From the NCBI RefSeq assembly GCF_026212465.1, contig NC_080048.1, positions 24,305,767 to 24,369,766 of the forward strand: 64,000 nucleotides of DNA, given 5' to 3'. Numbering within the stretch: position 1 is the first letter of the stretch; every line of letters begins with the position of its first letter. Below are positions 25,215 to 37,667 of the stretch, in pieces. The notes under the pieces are model-generated. The model was not told where the DNA came from. It was given only the letters and a program-made list of their open reading frames with translations, and did not search any database. Source of the stretch: Amaranthus tricolor. Lineage: Eukaryota > Streptophyta > Magnoliopsida > Caryophyllales > Amaranthaceae. The translations under genes were made by a program, and so were the position numbers.

Positions 25215-26401
25215 TTGAAAAACATAGTCATATGCAAGAAATTACGTGTTAAGTTGCGATTTTATGGGTTTTTAAGCTTTTTTGGTATTTTCGCGCATAA
25301 AGTAGCTCAAACATGGTTTGTTTTGCACAAAACTTGGCACACGACACTATTTAATATATATTATTGTGTTGAAGTTATTGGAAACGAAAATCATAGTCAT
25401 ATGCTAGAAATTACGTGTTAAGTTGCGATTTTATGGGTTTTTAAGCTTTTTTGGTGCTTTCGTGCATAAAGTGGTTCAAACTTGGTTTGTTTTGCACCAA
25501 ACTTGGAATACAATGCTATTCGATATATATTAGTGTGTTGAAGAGGTTAGAATTGAAAATCATAGTCATATGCTAGAAATTTCGTGTTAAGTTGCGATTT
25601 TATGGGTTTTTTACGTTTCTTTTGCACTTTCGCATACAAAGTAGCTCAAACTTGGTTTGTTTTGCACGAAACTTTGTACACGACACTATTTGGCATATAT
25701 TATTGTGTTAAAGTGGTTAGAATTGAAAATCGTTGTCATATGCTAGAAATTACGTGTTAAGTTGCGATTTTATGGGTATTTAAACTTTTTTGGCACTTTT
25801 GCGCATAATGTAGCTCAAACTTAGTTTGTTTTTCAAGAAACTTGGCACATAACGCTATTCGATATATATTAGTGTGTTGAAGTGGTTAGAATTGAAAATC
25901 ATAGTCATATGCAAGAAATTTAGTGTTAAGATGAGATTTTATGGGTTTTTTATGCTTTTGTTGCACAGTCTCGCTTAAAGTAGCTTAAACTTGGTTCGTT
26001 TTGCACGTAACTTTGCACACGACACTATTTGGTATATATTACTGTTTCGAAGTTGTTAGAATTTAAACTCATTCTCATACGCTAGAAATTATGTGTTAAG
26101 TGGCGATTTTATGGGTTTTTAAGGTATCTTTGAACTTTCGCACATAAGGTAGCTCACACTTGGTTTGTTTTGCACGAAACTTGTCATACAACACTATTTG
26201 GTATATATTATTGGGTTGAAGTGGTTAGAATTAAAAATCATAGTCATATGCTAGAAATTTCGTGTTAAGTTGCGATTTTATGAGTTTTTTTACGTTTTTT
26301 TTACACTTTCGCGCATAAAGTAGCTCAAACTTGGTTTGTTTTGCACGAAACCTTGCACACAACACTATTTGGTATATATTATTCTGTTGCAGTGTTTATA
26401 A
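25215..26401. repeat. Deleted HOR unit with 7 monomers (1,187 bp)
   Basis: m1 and m2 are normal. The third monomer starts as m3 (gaagaggttagaattg, catagtcatatgctagaaat) but continues with the m5 body (acgtttcttttgcactttc, gcatacaaag), followed by m6-m9. Monomer 4 and the m3/m5 remainders are lost. The exchange point is in the shared atttcgtgttaa, about 25577-25592. Confidence 0.9.
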
Positions 26402-29400
26402 TTGAAAAACATAGTCATATGCAAGAAATTACGTGTTAAGTTGCGATTTTATGGGTTTTTAAGCTTTTTTGGTATTTTCGCGCATAAAGTAGCTCAAACA
26501 TGGTTTGTTTTGCACAAAACTTGGCACACGACACTATTTAATATATATTATTGTGTTGAAGTTATTGGAAACGAAAATCATAGTCATATGCTAGAAATTA
26601 CGTGTTAAGTTGCGATTTTATGGGTTTTTAAGCTTTTTTGGTGCTTTCGTGCATAAAGTGGTTCAAACTTGGTTTGTTTTGCACGAAACTTGGAATACAA
26701 TGCTATTCGATATATATTAGTGTGTTGAAGAGGTTAGAATTTAAAATCATAGTCATATGCTAGAAATTTCGTGTTAACTTGTGATTTTATGGGTTTTTTA
26801 CGCTTTTTTTGCACTTTCTCGCATAATGTAGCTTAGCTTAAACTTGGTTTGTTTTGTACATAACTTTGCACACGACACTATTTTGTATATATTATTTTTT
26901 TCAAGTGGTTAGAATTTAAAATCAATTTCATACGCTAGAAATTACGTGTTAAGTGGCGATTTTATGCGTTTTTGAGGTTTCTTTGCACTTTCGCGTATAA
27001 CGTAGCTCACACTTGGTTTGTTTTGCACGAAACTTGTCATATAACACTATTTGGTGTGTATTATTGGGTTGATGTGGTTAGAATCGTAAATCATAGTCAT
27101 ATGCTAGAAATTTCGTGTTAAGTTGCGATTTTATGGGTTTTTTACGTTTCTTTTGCACTTTCGCGTACAAAGTAGCTCAAACTTGGTTTGTTTTGCACGA
27201 AACTTTGTACACGACACTATTTGGCATATATTATTGTGTTGAAGTGGTTAGAATTGAAAATCGTTGTCATATGCTAGAAATTACGTGTTAAGTTGCGATT
27301 TTATGGGTATTTAAACTTTTTTGGCACTTTTGCGCATAATGTAGCTCAAACTTAGTTTGTTTTGCAAGAAACTTGGCACATAATGCTATTCGATATATAA
27401 TAGTGTGTTGAAGTGGTTAGAATTGAAAATCATAGTCATATGCAAGAAATTTAGTGTTAAGATGAGATTTTATGGGTTTTTTTATGCTTTTGTTGCACGG
27501 TCTCGCTTAAAATAGCTTAAACTTGGTTCGTTTTGCACGTAACTTTGCACACGACACTATTTGGTATATATTACTGTTTTGAAGTTGTTAGAATTTAAAC
27601 TCATTGTCATACGCTAGAAATTATGTGTTAAGTGGCGATTTTATGGGTTTTTAAGGTATCTTTGAACTTTCGCACATAAGGTAGCTCACACTTGGTTTGT
27701 TTTGCACGAAACTTGTCATACAACACTATTTGGTATATATTATTGTGTTGAAGTGGTTAGAATTAAAAATCATAGTCATATGCTAGAAATTTCGTGTTAA
27801 GTTGCGATTTTATGAGTTTTTTTACACTTTTTTTACACTTTCGCGCATAAAGTAGCTCAAACTTGGTTTGTTTTGCACGAAACCTTGCACACAACACTAT
27901 TTGGTATATATTATTCTGTTGCAGTGTTTATAATTGAAAAACATAGTCATATGCAAGAAATTACGTGTTAAGTTGCGATTTTATGGGTTTTTAAGCTTTT
28001 TTGGTAATTTCGCGCATAAAGTAGCTCAAACATGGTTTGTTTTGCACAAAACTTGGCACACGACACTATTTAATATATATTATTGTGTTGAAGTTATTGG
28101 AAACAAAAATCATAGTCATATGCTAGAAATTACGTGTTAAGTTGCGATTTTATGGGTTTTTAAGCTTTTTTGGTGCTTTCGTGCATAAAGTGGTTCAAAC
28201 TTGGTTTGTTTTGCACGAAACTTGGAACACAATGCTATTCGATATATATTAGTGTGTTGAAGAGGTTAGAATTGAAAATCATAGTCATATGCTAGAAATT
28301 TCGTGTTAACTTGTGATTTTATGGGTTTTTTACGCTTTTTTTGCACTTTCTCGCATAATGTAGCTTAGCTTAAACTTGGTTTGTTTTGTACAAAACATTG
28401 CACACGACACTATTTTGTATATATTATTTTTTTCAAGTGGTTAGAATTTAAAATCATTGTCATACGCTAGAAATTACGTGTTAAGTGGCGATTTTATGCG
28501 TTTTTAAGGTTTCTTTGCACTTTCGCGTATAACGTAGCTCACACTTGGTTTGTTTTGCACGAAACTTGTCATATAATACTATTTGGTGTGTATTATTGGG
28601 TTGATGTGGTTAGAATCGTAAATCATAGTCATATGCTAGAAATTTCGTGTTAAGTTGCGATTTTATGGGTTTTTTACGTTTCTTTTGCACTTTCGCGTAC
28701 AAAGTAGCTCAAACTTGGTTTGTTTTGCACGAAACTTTGTACATGACTCTATTTGGCATATATTATTGTGTTGAAGTGGTTAGAATTGAAAATCGTTGTC
28801 ATATGCTAGAAATTACGTGTTAAGTTGCGATTTTATGGGTATTTAAACTTTTTTGGCACTTTTGCGCATAATGAAGCTCAAACTTAGTTTGTTTTGCAAG
28901 AAACTTGGCACATAACGCTATTCGATATATATTAGTGTGTTGAAGTGGTTAGAATTGAAAATCATAGTCATATGCAAGAAATTTAGTGTTAAGATGAGAT
29001 TTTATGGGTTTTTTATGCTTTTGTTGCACGGTCTCGCTTAAAGTAGCTTAAACTTGATTCGTTTTGCACGTAACTTTGCACACGACACTATTTGGTATAT
29101 ATTACTGTTTTGAAGTTGTTAGAATTTAAACTCATTGTCATACGCTAGAAATTATGTGTTAAGTGGCGATTTTATGGGTTTTTAAGGTATCTTTGAACTT
29201 TGGCACATAAGGTAGCTCACACTTGGTTTGTTTTGCACGAAACTTGTCATACTACACTATTTGGTATATATTATTGGGTTGAAGTGGTTAGAATTAAAAA
29301 TCATATTCATATGCTAGAAATTTCGTGTTAAGTTGCGATTTTATGAGATTTTTTACGCTTTTTTTACACTTTCGCGCATAAAGTAGCTCAAACTTGGTTT

Positions 29401-32400
29401 GTTTTGCACGAAACCTTGCACACAACACTATTTGGTATATATTATTCTGTTGCAGTGTTTATAATTGAAAAACATAGTCATATGCAAGAAATTACGTGTT
29501 AAGTTGCGATTTTATGGGTTTTTAAGATTTTTTGGTAATTTCGCGCATAAAGTAACTCAAACATGGTTTGTTTTGCACAAAACTTGGCACACGACACTAT
29601 TTAATATATATTATTGTGTTGAAGTTATTTGGAAACGAAAATCATAGTCATATGCTAGAAATTACGTGTTAAGTTGCGATTTTATGGGTTTTTTAGCTTT
29701 TTTGGTGCTTTCGTGCATAAAGTGGTTCAAACTTGGTTTGTTTTGAACAAAACTTGGAACACAATGCTATTCTATATATATTAGTGTGTTGAAGAGGTTA
29801 GAATTGAAAATCATAGTCATATGCTAGAAATTTCGTGTTAACTTGTGATTTTATGGGTTTTTTTACGCTTTTTTTGCACTTTCTCGCATAATGTAGCTTA
29901 GCTTAAACTAGGTTTGTTTTGTACATAACTTTGCACACGCCACTATTTTGTATATATTATTTTTTTCAAGTGGTTAGAATTTAAAATCATTGTCATACGC
30001 TAGAAATTACTTGTTAAGTGGCGATTTTATGCGTTTTTCAGGTTTCTTTGCACTTTCGCGTATAACGTAGCTCACACTTGGTTTGTTTTGCACGAAACTT
30101 GTCATATAACACTATTTGGTGTGTATTATTGGGTTGATGTGGGTAGAATCGTAAATCATAGTCATATGCTAGAAATTTCGTGTTAAGTTGCGATTTTATG
30201 GGTTTTTTACGTTTCTTTTGCACTTTCGCGTACAAAGTAGCTCAAACTTGGTTTGTTTTGCACGAAACTTTGTACACAACACTATTTGGCATATATTATT
30301 GTGTTAAAGTGGTTAGAATTGAAAATCGTTGTCATATGCTAGAAATTACGTGTTAAGTTGCGATTTTATGGGTATTTAAACTTTTTTGGCACTTTTGCGC
30401 ATAATGTAGCTCAAACTTAGTTTGTTTTTCAAGAAACTTGGCACATAACGCTATTCGATATATATTAGTGTGTTGAAGTGGTTAGAATTGAAAATCATAG
30501 TCATATGCAAGAAATTTAGTGTTAAGATGAGATTTTATGGGTTTTTTATGCTTTTGTTGCACAGTCTCGCTTAAAGTAGCTTAAACTTGGTTCGTTTTGC
30601 ACGTAACTTTGCACACGACACTATTTGGTATATATTACTGTTTTGAAGTTGTTAGATTTTAAACTCATTATCATACGCTAGAAATTATGTGTTAAGTGGC
30701 GATTTTATGGGTTTTTAAGGTATCTTTGAACTTTCGCACATAAGGTAGCTCACACTTGGTTTGTTTTGCACGAAACTTGTCATACTACACTATTTGGTAT
30801 ATATTATTGGGTTGAAGTGGTTAGAATTAAAAATCATATTCATATGCTAGAAATTTCGTGTTAAGTTGCGATTTTATGAGATTTTTTACGCTTTTTTTAC
30901 ACTTTCGCGCATAAAGTAGCTCAAACTTGGTTTGTTTTGCACGAAACCTTGCACACAACACTATTTGGTATATATTATTCTGTTGCAGTGTTTATAATTG
31001 AAAAACATAGTCATATGCAAGAAATTACGTGTTAAGTTGCGATTTTATGGGTTTTTAAGATTTTTTGGTAATTTCGCGCATAAAGTAACTCAAACATGGT
31101 TTGTTTTGCACAAAACTTGGCACACGACACTATTTAATATATATTATTGTGTTGAAGTTATTTGGAAACGAAAATCATAGTCATATGCTAGAAATTACGT
31201 GTTAAGTTGCGATTTTATGGGTTTTTTAGCTTTTTTGGTGCTTTCGTGCATAAAGTGGTTCAAACTTGGTTTGTTTTGAACAAAACTTGGAACACAATGC
31301 TATTCTATATATATTAGTGTGTTGAAGAGGTTAGAATTGAAAATCATAGTCATATGCTAGAAATTTCGTGTTAACTTGTGATTTTATGGGTTTTTTACGC
31401 TTTTTTTTGCACTTTCTCGCATAATGTAGCTTAGCTTAAACTAGGTTTGTTTTGTACATAACTTTGCACACGCCACTATTTTGTATATATTATTTTTTTC
31501 AAGTGGTTAGAATTTAAAATCATTGTCATACGCTAGAAATTACTTGTTAAGTGGCGATTTTATGCGTTTTTAAGGTTTCTTTGCACTTTCGCGTATAACG
31601 TAGCTCACACTTGGTTTGTTTTGCACGAAACTTGTCATATAACACTATTTGGTGTGTATTATTGGGTTGATGTGGGTAGAATCGTAAATCATAGTCATAT
31701 GCTAGAAATTTCGTGTTAAGTTGCGATTTTATGGGTTTTTTACGTTTCTTTTGCACTTTCGCGTACAAAGTAGCTCAAACTTGGTTTGTTTTGCACGAAA
31801 CTTTGTACACAACACTATTTGGCATATATTATTGTGTTAAAGTGGTTAGAATTGAAAATCGTTGTCATATGCTAGAAATTACGTGTTAAGTTGCGATTTT
31901 ATGGGTATTTAAACTTTTTTGGCACTTTTGCGCATAATGTAGCTCAAACTTAGTTTGTTTTTCAAGAAACTTGGCACATAACGCTATTCGATATATATTA
32001 GTGTGTTGAAGTGGTTAGAATTGAAAATCATAGTCATATGCAAGAAATTTAGTGTTAAGATGAGATTTTATGGGTTTTTTATGCTTTTGTTGCACAGTCT
32101 CGCTTAAAGTAGCTTAAACTTGGTTCGTTTTGCACGTAACTTTGCACACGACACTATTTGGTATATATTACTGTTTTGAAGTTGTTAGAATTTAAACTCA
32201 TTATCATACGCTAGAAATTATGTGTTAAGTGGCGATTTTATGGGTTTTTAAGGTATCTTTGAACTTTCGCACATAAGGTAGCTCACACTTGGTTTGTTTT
32301 ACACGAAACTTGTCATACAACACTATTTGGTATATATTATTGAGTTGAAGTGGTTAGAATTAAAAATCATAGTCATATGCTAGAAATTTCGTGTTAAGTT

Positions 32401-35400
32401 GCGATTTTATGAGTTTTTTTACGCTTTTTTTACACTTTCGTGCATAAAGTAGCTCAAACTTGGTTTGTTTTGCACGAAACCTTGCACACAACACTATTTG
32501 GTATATATTATTCTGTTGCAGTGTTTATAATTGAAAAACATAGTCATATGCAAGAAATTACGTGTTAAGTTGCGATTTTATGGGTTTTTAAGCTTTTTTG
32601 GTAATTTCGCGCATAAAGTAGCTCAAACTTGGTTTGTTTTGCACAAAACTTGGCACACGACACTATTTAATATATATTATTGTGTTGAAGTTATTGGAAA
32701 CGAAAATCATAGTCATATGCTAGAAATTACGTGTTAAGTTGCGATTTTATGGGTTTTTAAGCTTTTTTGGTGCTTTCGTGCATAAAGTGGTTCAAACTTG
32801 GTTTGTTTTGCACGAAACTTGGAACACAATGCTATTCGATATATATTAGTGTGTTGAAGAGGTTAGAATTGAAAATCATAGTCATATGCTAGAAATTTCG
32901 TGTTAACTTGTGATTTTATGGGTTTTTTACGCTTTTTTTGCACTTTCTCGCATAATGTAGCTTAGCTTAAACTTGGTTTGTTTTGTACATAACTTTGCAC
33001 ACGACACTATTTTGTATATATTATTTTTTTCAAGTGGTTAGAATTTAAAATCATTGTCATACGCTAGAAATTACGTGTTAAGTGGCGATTTTATGCGTTT
33101 TTGAGGTTTCTTTGCACTTTCGCGTATAACGTAGCTCACACTTGGTTTGTTTTGCACGAAACTTGTCATATAACACTATTTGGTGTGTATTATTGGGTTG
33201 ATGTGGTTAGAATCGTAAATCATAGTCATATGCTAGAAATTTCGTGTTAAGTTGCGATTTTAAGGGTTTTTTACGTTTCTTTTGCACTTTCGCGTACAAA
33301 GTAGCTCAAACTTGGTTTGTTTTGCACGAAACTTTGTACACGACACTATTTGGCATATATTATTGTGTTAAAGTGGTTAGAATTGAAAATCGTTGTCATA
33401 TGCTAGAAATTACGTGTTAAGTAGCGATTTTATGGGTATTTAAACTTTTTTGGCACTTTTGCGCATAATTTAGCTCAAACTTAGTTTGTTTTTCAAGAAA
33501 CTTGGCACATAACGCTATTCGATATATATTAGTGTGTTGAAGTGGTTAGAATTGAAAATCATAGTCATATGCAAGAAATTTAGTGTTAAGATGAGATTTT
33601 ATGGGTTTTTTATGCTTTTGTTGCACAGTCTCGCTTAAAGTAGCTTAAACTTGGTTCGTTTTGCACGTAACTTTGCACACGACACTATTTGGTATATATT
33701 ACTGTTTTGAAGTTGTTAGAATTTAAACTCATTGTCATACGCTAGAAATTATGTGTTAAGTGGCGATTTTATGGGTTTTTAAGGTATCTTTGAACTTTCG
33801 CACATAAGGTAGCTCACACTTGGTTTGTTTTGCACGAAACTTGTCATACAACACTATTTGGTATATATTATTGGGTTGAAGTGGTTAGAATTAAAAATCA
33901 TATTCATATGCTAGAAATTTCGTGTTAAGTTGCGATTTTATGAGTTTTTTTACGCTTTTTTTACACTTTCGCGCATAAAGTAGCTCAAACTTGGTTTGTT
34001 TTGCACGAAACCTTGCACACAACACTATTTGGTATATATTATTCTGTTGCAGTGTTTATAATTGAAAAACATAGTCATATGCAAGAAATTACGTGTTAAG
34101 TTGCGATTTTATGGGTTTTTAAGCTTTTTTGGTAATTTCGCGCATAAAGTAGCTCAAACATGGTTTGTTTTGCACAAAACTTGGCACACGACACTATTTA
34201 ATATATATTATTGTGTTGAAGTTATTTGGAAACGAAAATCATAGTCATATGCTAGAAATTACGTGTTAAGTTACGATTTTATGGGTTTTTTAGCTTTTTT
34301 GGTGCTTTCGTGCATAAAGTGGTTCAAACTTGGTTTGTTTTGAACGAAACTTGGAACACAATGCTATTCTATATATATTAGTGTGTTGAAGAGGTTAGAA
34401 TTGAAAATCATAGTCATATGCTAGAAATTTCGTGTTAACTTGTGATTTTATGGGTTTTTTACGCTTTTTTTGCACTTTCTCGCATAATGTAGCTTAGCTT
34501 AAACTAGGTTTGTTTTGTACATAACTTTGCACACGACACTATTTTGTATATATTATTTTTTTCAAGTGGTTAGAATTTAAAATCATTGTCATACGCTAGA
34601 AATTACGTGTTAAGTGGCGATTTTATGCGTTTTTAAGGTTTCTTTGCACTTTCGCGTATAACGTAGCTCACACTTGGTTTGTTTTGCACGAAACTTGTCA
34701 TATAACACTATTTGGTGTGTATTATTGGGTTGATGTGGTTAGAATCGTAAATCATAGTCATATGCTAGAAATTTCGTGTTAAGTTGCGATTTTATGGGTT
34801 TTTTACGTTTCTTTTGCACTTTCGCGTACAAAGTAGCTCAAACTTGGTTTGTTTTGCACGAAACTTTGTACACGACACTATTTGGCATATATTATTGTGT
34901 TAAAGTGGTTAGAATTGAAAATCGTTGTCATATGCTAGAAATTACGTGTTAAGTTGCGATTTTATGGGTATTTAAACTTTTTTGGCACTTTTGCGCATAA
35001 TGTAGCTCAAACTTAGTTTGTTTTTCAAGAAACTTGGCACATAACGCTATTCGGTATATATTAGTGTGTTGAAGTGGTTAGAATTGAAAATCATAGTCAT
35101 ATGCAAGAAATTTAGAGTTAAGATGAGATTTTATGGGTTTTTTATGCTTTTGTTGCACAGTCTCGCTTAAAGTAGCTTAAACTTGGTTCGTTTTGCACGT
35201 AACTTTGCACACGACACTATTTGGTATATATTACTGTTTTGAAGTTGTTAGAATTTAAACTCATTGTCATACGCTAGAAATTATGTGTTAAGTGGCGATT
35301 TTATGGGTTTTTAAGGTATCTTTGAACTTTCGCACATAAGGTAGCTCACACTTGGTTTGTTTTGCACGAAACTTGTCATACAACACTATTTGGTATATAT

Positions 35401-37567
35401 TATTGGGTTGAAGTGGTTAGAATTAAAAATCATAGTCATATGCTAGAAATTTCGTGTTAAGTTGCGATTTTATGAGTTTTTTTACGCTTTTTTTTACACT
35501 TTCGCGCATAAAGTAGCTCAAACTTGGTTTGTTTTGCACGAAACCTTGCACACAACACTATTTGGTATATATTATTCTGTTGCAGTGTTTATAATTGAAA
35601 AACATAGTCATATGCAAGAAATTACGTGTTAAGTTTCGATTTTATGGGTTTTTAAGATTTTTTGGTAATTTCGCGCATAAAGTAGCTCAAACATGGTTTG
35701 TTTTGCACAAAACTTGGCACACGACACTATTTAATATATATTATTGTGTTGAAGTTATTGGAAACGAAAATCATAGTCATATGCTAGAAATTACGTGTTA
35801 CGTTGCGATTTTATGGGTTTTTAAGCTTTTTTGGTGCTTTCGTGCATAAAGTGGTTCAAGCTTGGTTTGTTTTGCACGAAACTTGGAACACAATGCTATT
35901 CGATATATATTAGTGTGTTGAAGAGGTTAGAATTGAAAATCATAGTCATATGCTAGAAATTTCGTGTTAACTTGTGATTTTATGGGTTTTTTACGCTTTT
36001 TTTGCACTTTCTCGCATAATGTAGCTTAGCTTAAACTTGGTTTGTTTTGTACAAAACTTTGCACACGACACTATTTTGTATATATTATTTTTTTCAAGTG
36101 GTTAGAATTTAGAATCATTGTCATACGTTAGAAATTACGTGTTAAGTGGCGATTTTATGCGTTTTTAAGGTTTCTTTGCACTTTCGCGTATAACGTAGCT
36201 CACACTTGGTTTTGTTTTGCACGAAACTTGTCATATAACACTATTTGGTGTGTATTATTGGGGTTGATGTGGTTAGAATCGTAAATCATAGTCATATGCT
36301 AGAAATTTCGTGTTAAGTTGCGATTTTATGGGTTTTTTACGTTTCTTTTGCACTTTCGCGTACAAAGTAGCTCAAACTTGGTTTGTTTTGCACGAAACTT
36401 TGTACACGACACTATTTGGCATATATTATTGTGTTGAAGTGGTCAGAATTGAAAATCGTTGTCATATGCTAGAAATTACGTGTTAAGTTGCGATTTTATG
36501 GGTATTTAAACTTTTTTGGCACTTTTGCGCATAATGTAGCTCAAACTTAGTTTGTTTTGCAAGAAACTTGACACATAACGCTATTCGATATATATTAGTG
36601 TGTTGAAGTGGTTAGAATTGAAAATCATAGTCATATGCAAGAAATTTAGTGTTAAGATGAGATTTTATGGGTTTTTTATGCTTTTGTTGCACGGTCTCGC
36701 TTAAAGTAGCTTAAACTTGGTTCGTTTTGCACGTAACTTTGCACACGACACTATTTGGTATATATTACTGTTTTGAAGTTGTTAGAATTTAAACTCATTG
36801 TCATACGCTAGAAATTATGTGTTAATTGGCGATTTTATGGGTTTTTAAGGTATCTTTGAACTTTCGCACATAAGGTAGCTCACACTTGGTTTGTTTTGCA
36901 CGAAACTTGTCATACAACACTATTTGGTATATATTATTGGGTTGAAGTGGTTAGAATTAAAAATCATATTCATATGCTAGAAATTTCGTGTTAAGTTGCG
37001 ATTTTATGAGTTTTTTTACGCTTTTTTTACACTTTCGCGCATAAAGTAGCTCAAACTTGGTTTGTTTTGCACGAAACCTTGCACACAACACTATTTGGTA
37101 TATATTATTCTGTTGCAGTGTTTATAATTGAAAAACATAGTCATATGCAAGAAATTACGTGTTAAGTTTCGATTTTATGGGTTTTTAAGATTTTTTGGTA
37201 ATTTCGCGCATAAAGTAGCTCAAACATGGTTTGTTTTGCACAAAACTTGGCACACGACACTATTTAATATATATTATTGTGTTGAAGTTATTGGAAACGA
37301 AAATCATAGTCATATGCTAGAAAATTACGTGTTAAGTTGCGATTTTATGGGTTTTTAAGCTTTTTTGGTGCTTTCGTGCATAAAGTGGTTCAAGCTTGGT
37401 TTGTTTTGCACGAAACTTGGAACACAATGCTATTCGATATATATTAGTGTGTTGAAGAGGTTAGAATTGAAAATCATAGTCATATGCTAGAAATTTCGTG
37501 TTAACTTGTGATTTTATGGGTTTTTTACGCTTTTTTTGCACTTTCTCGCATAATGTAGCTTAGCTTA

Positions 37568-37667
37568 NNNNNNNNNNNNNNNNNNNNNNNNNNNNNNNNN
37601 NNNNNNNNNNNNNNNNNNNNNNNNNNNNNNNNNNNNNNNNNNNNNNNNNNNNNNNNNNNNNNNNNNN
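37568..37667. other. Assembly gap (100 N)
   Basis: A run of exactly 100 N, the usual placeholder for a gap of unknown size. The 85 bases before it (37483-37567) are identical to the 85 bases after it (37668-37752), so the flanks overlap in repeat phase. The true distance is not 100 bp. Confidence 0.97.

Larger units (their letters stand above)
19493..37567. repeat. Satellite array, 9-monomer HOR (middle block)
   Basis: Continuation of the same HOR. Unit starts (phase ttgaaaaacatag) are 19595, 20619, 22151, 23684, 25215, 26402, 27934, 29465, 30998, 32531, 34062, 35595 and 37128. Spacing is 1531-1533 except for two short units, at 19595 (1,024 bp) and 25215 (1,187 bp). Unit subtypes can be told apart by shared variants. 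Units up to 22151 and at 29465, 30998 and 34062 carry ttatttggaaacg in monomer 1, whereas units at 23684-27934, 32531, 35595 and 37128 carry ttattggaaacg, so the two types are interleaved. The block is cut by a run of N. Nothing coding is supported. Confidence 0.95.
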
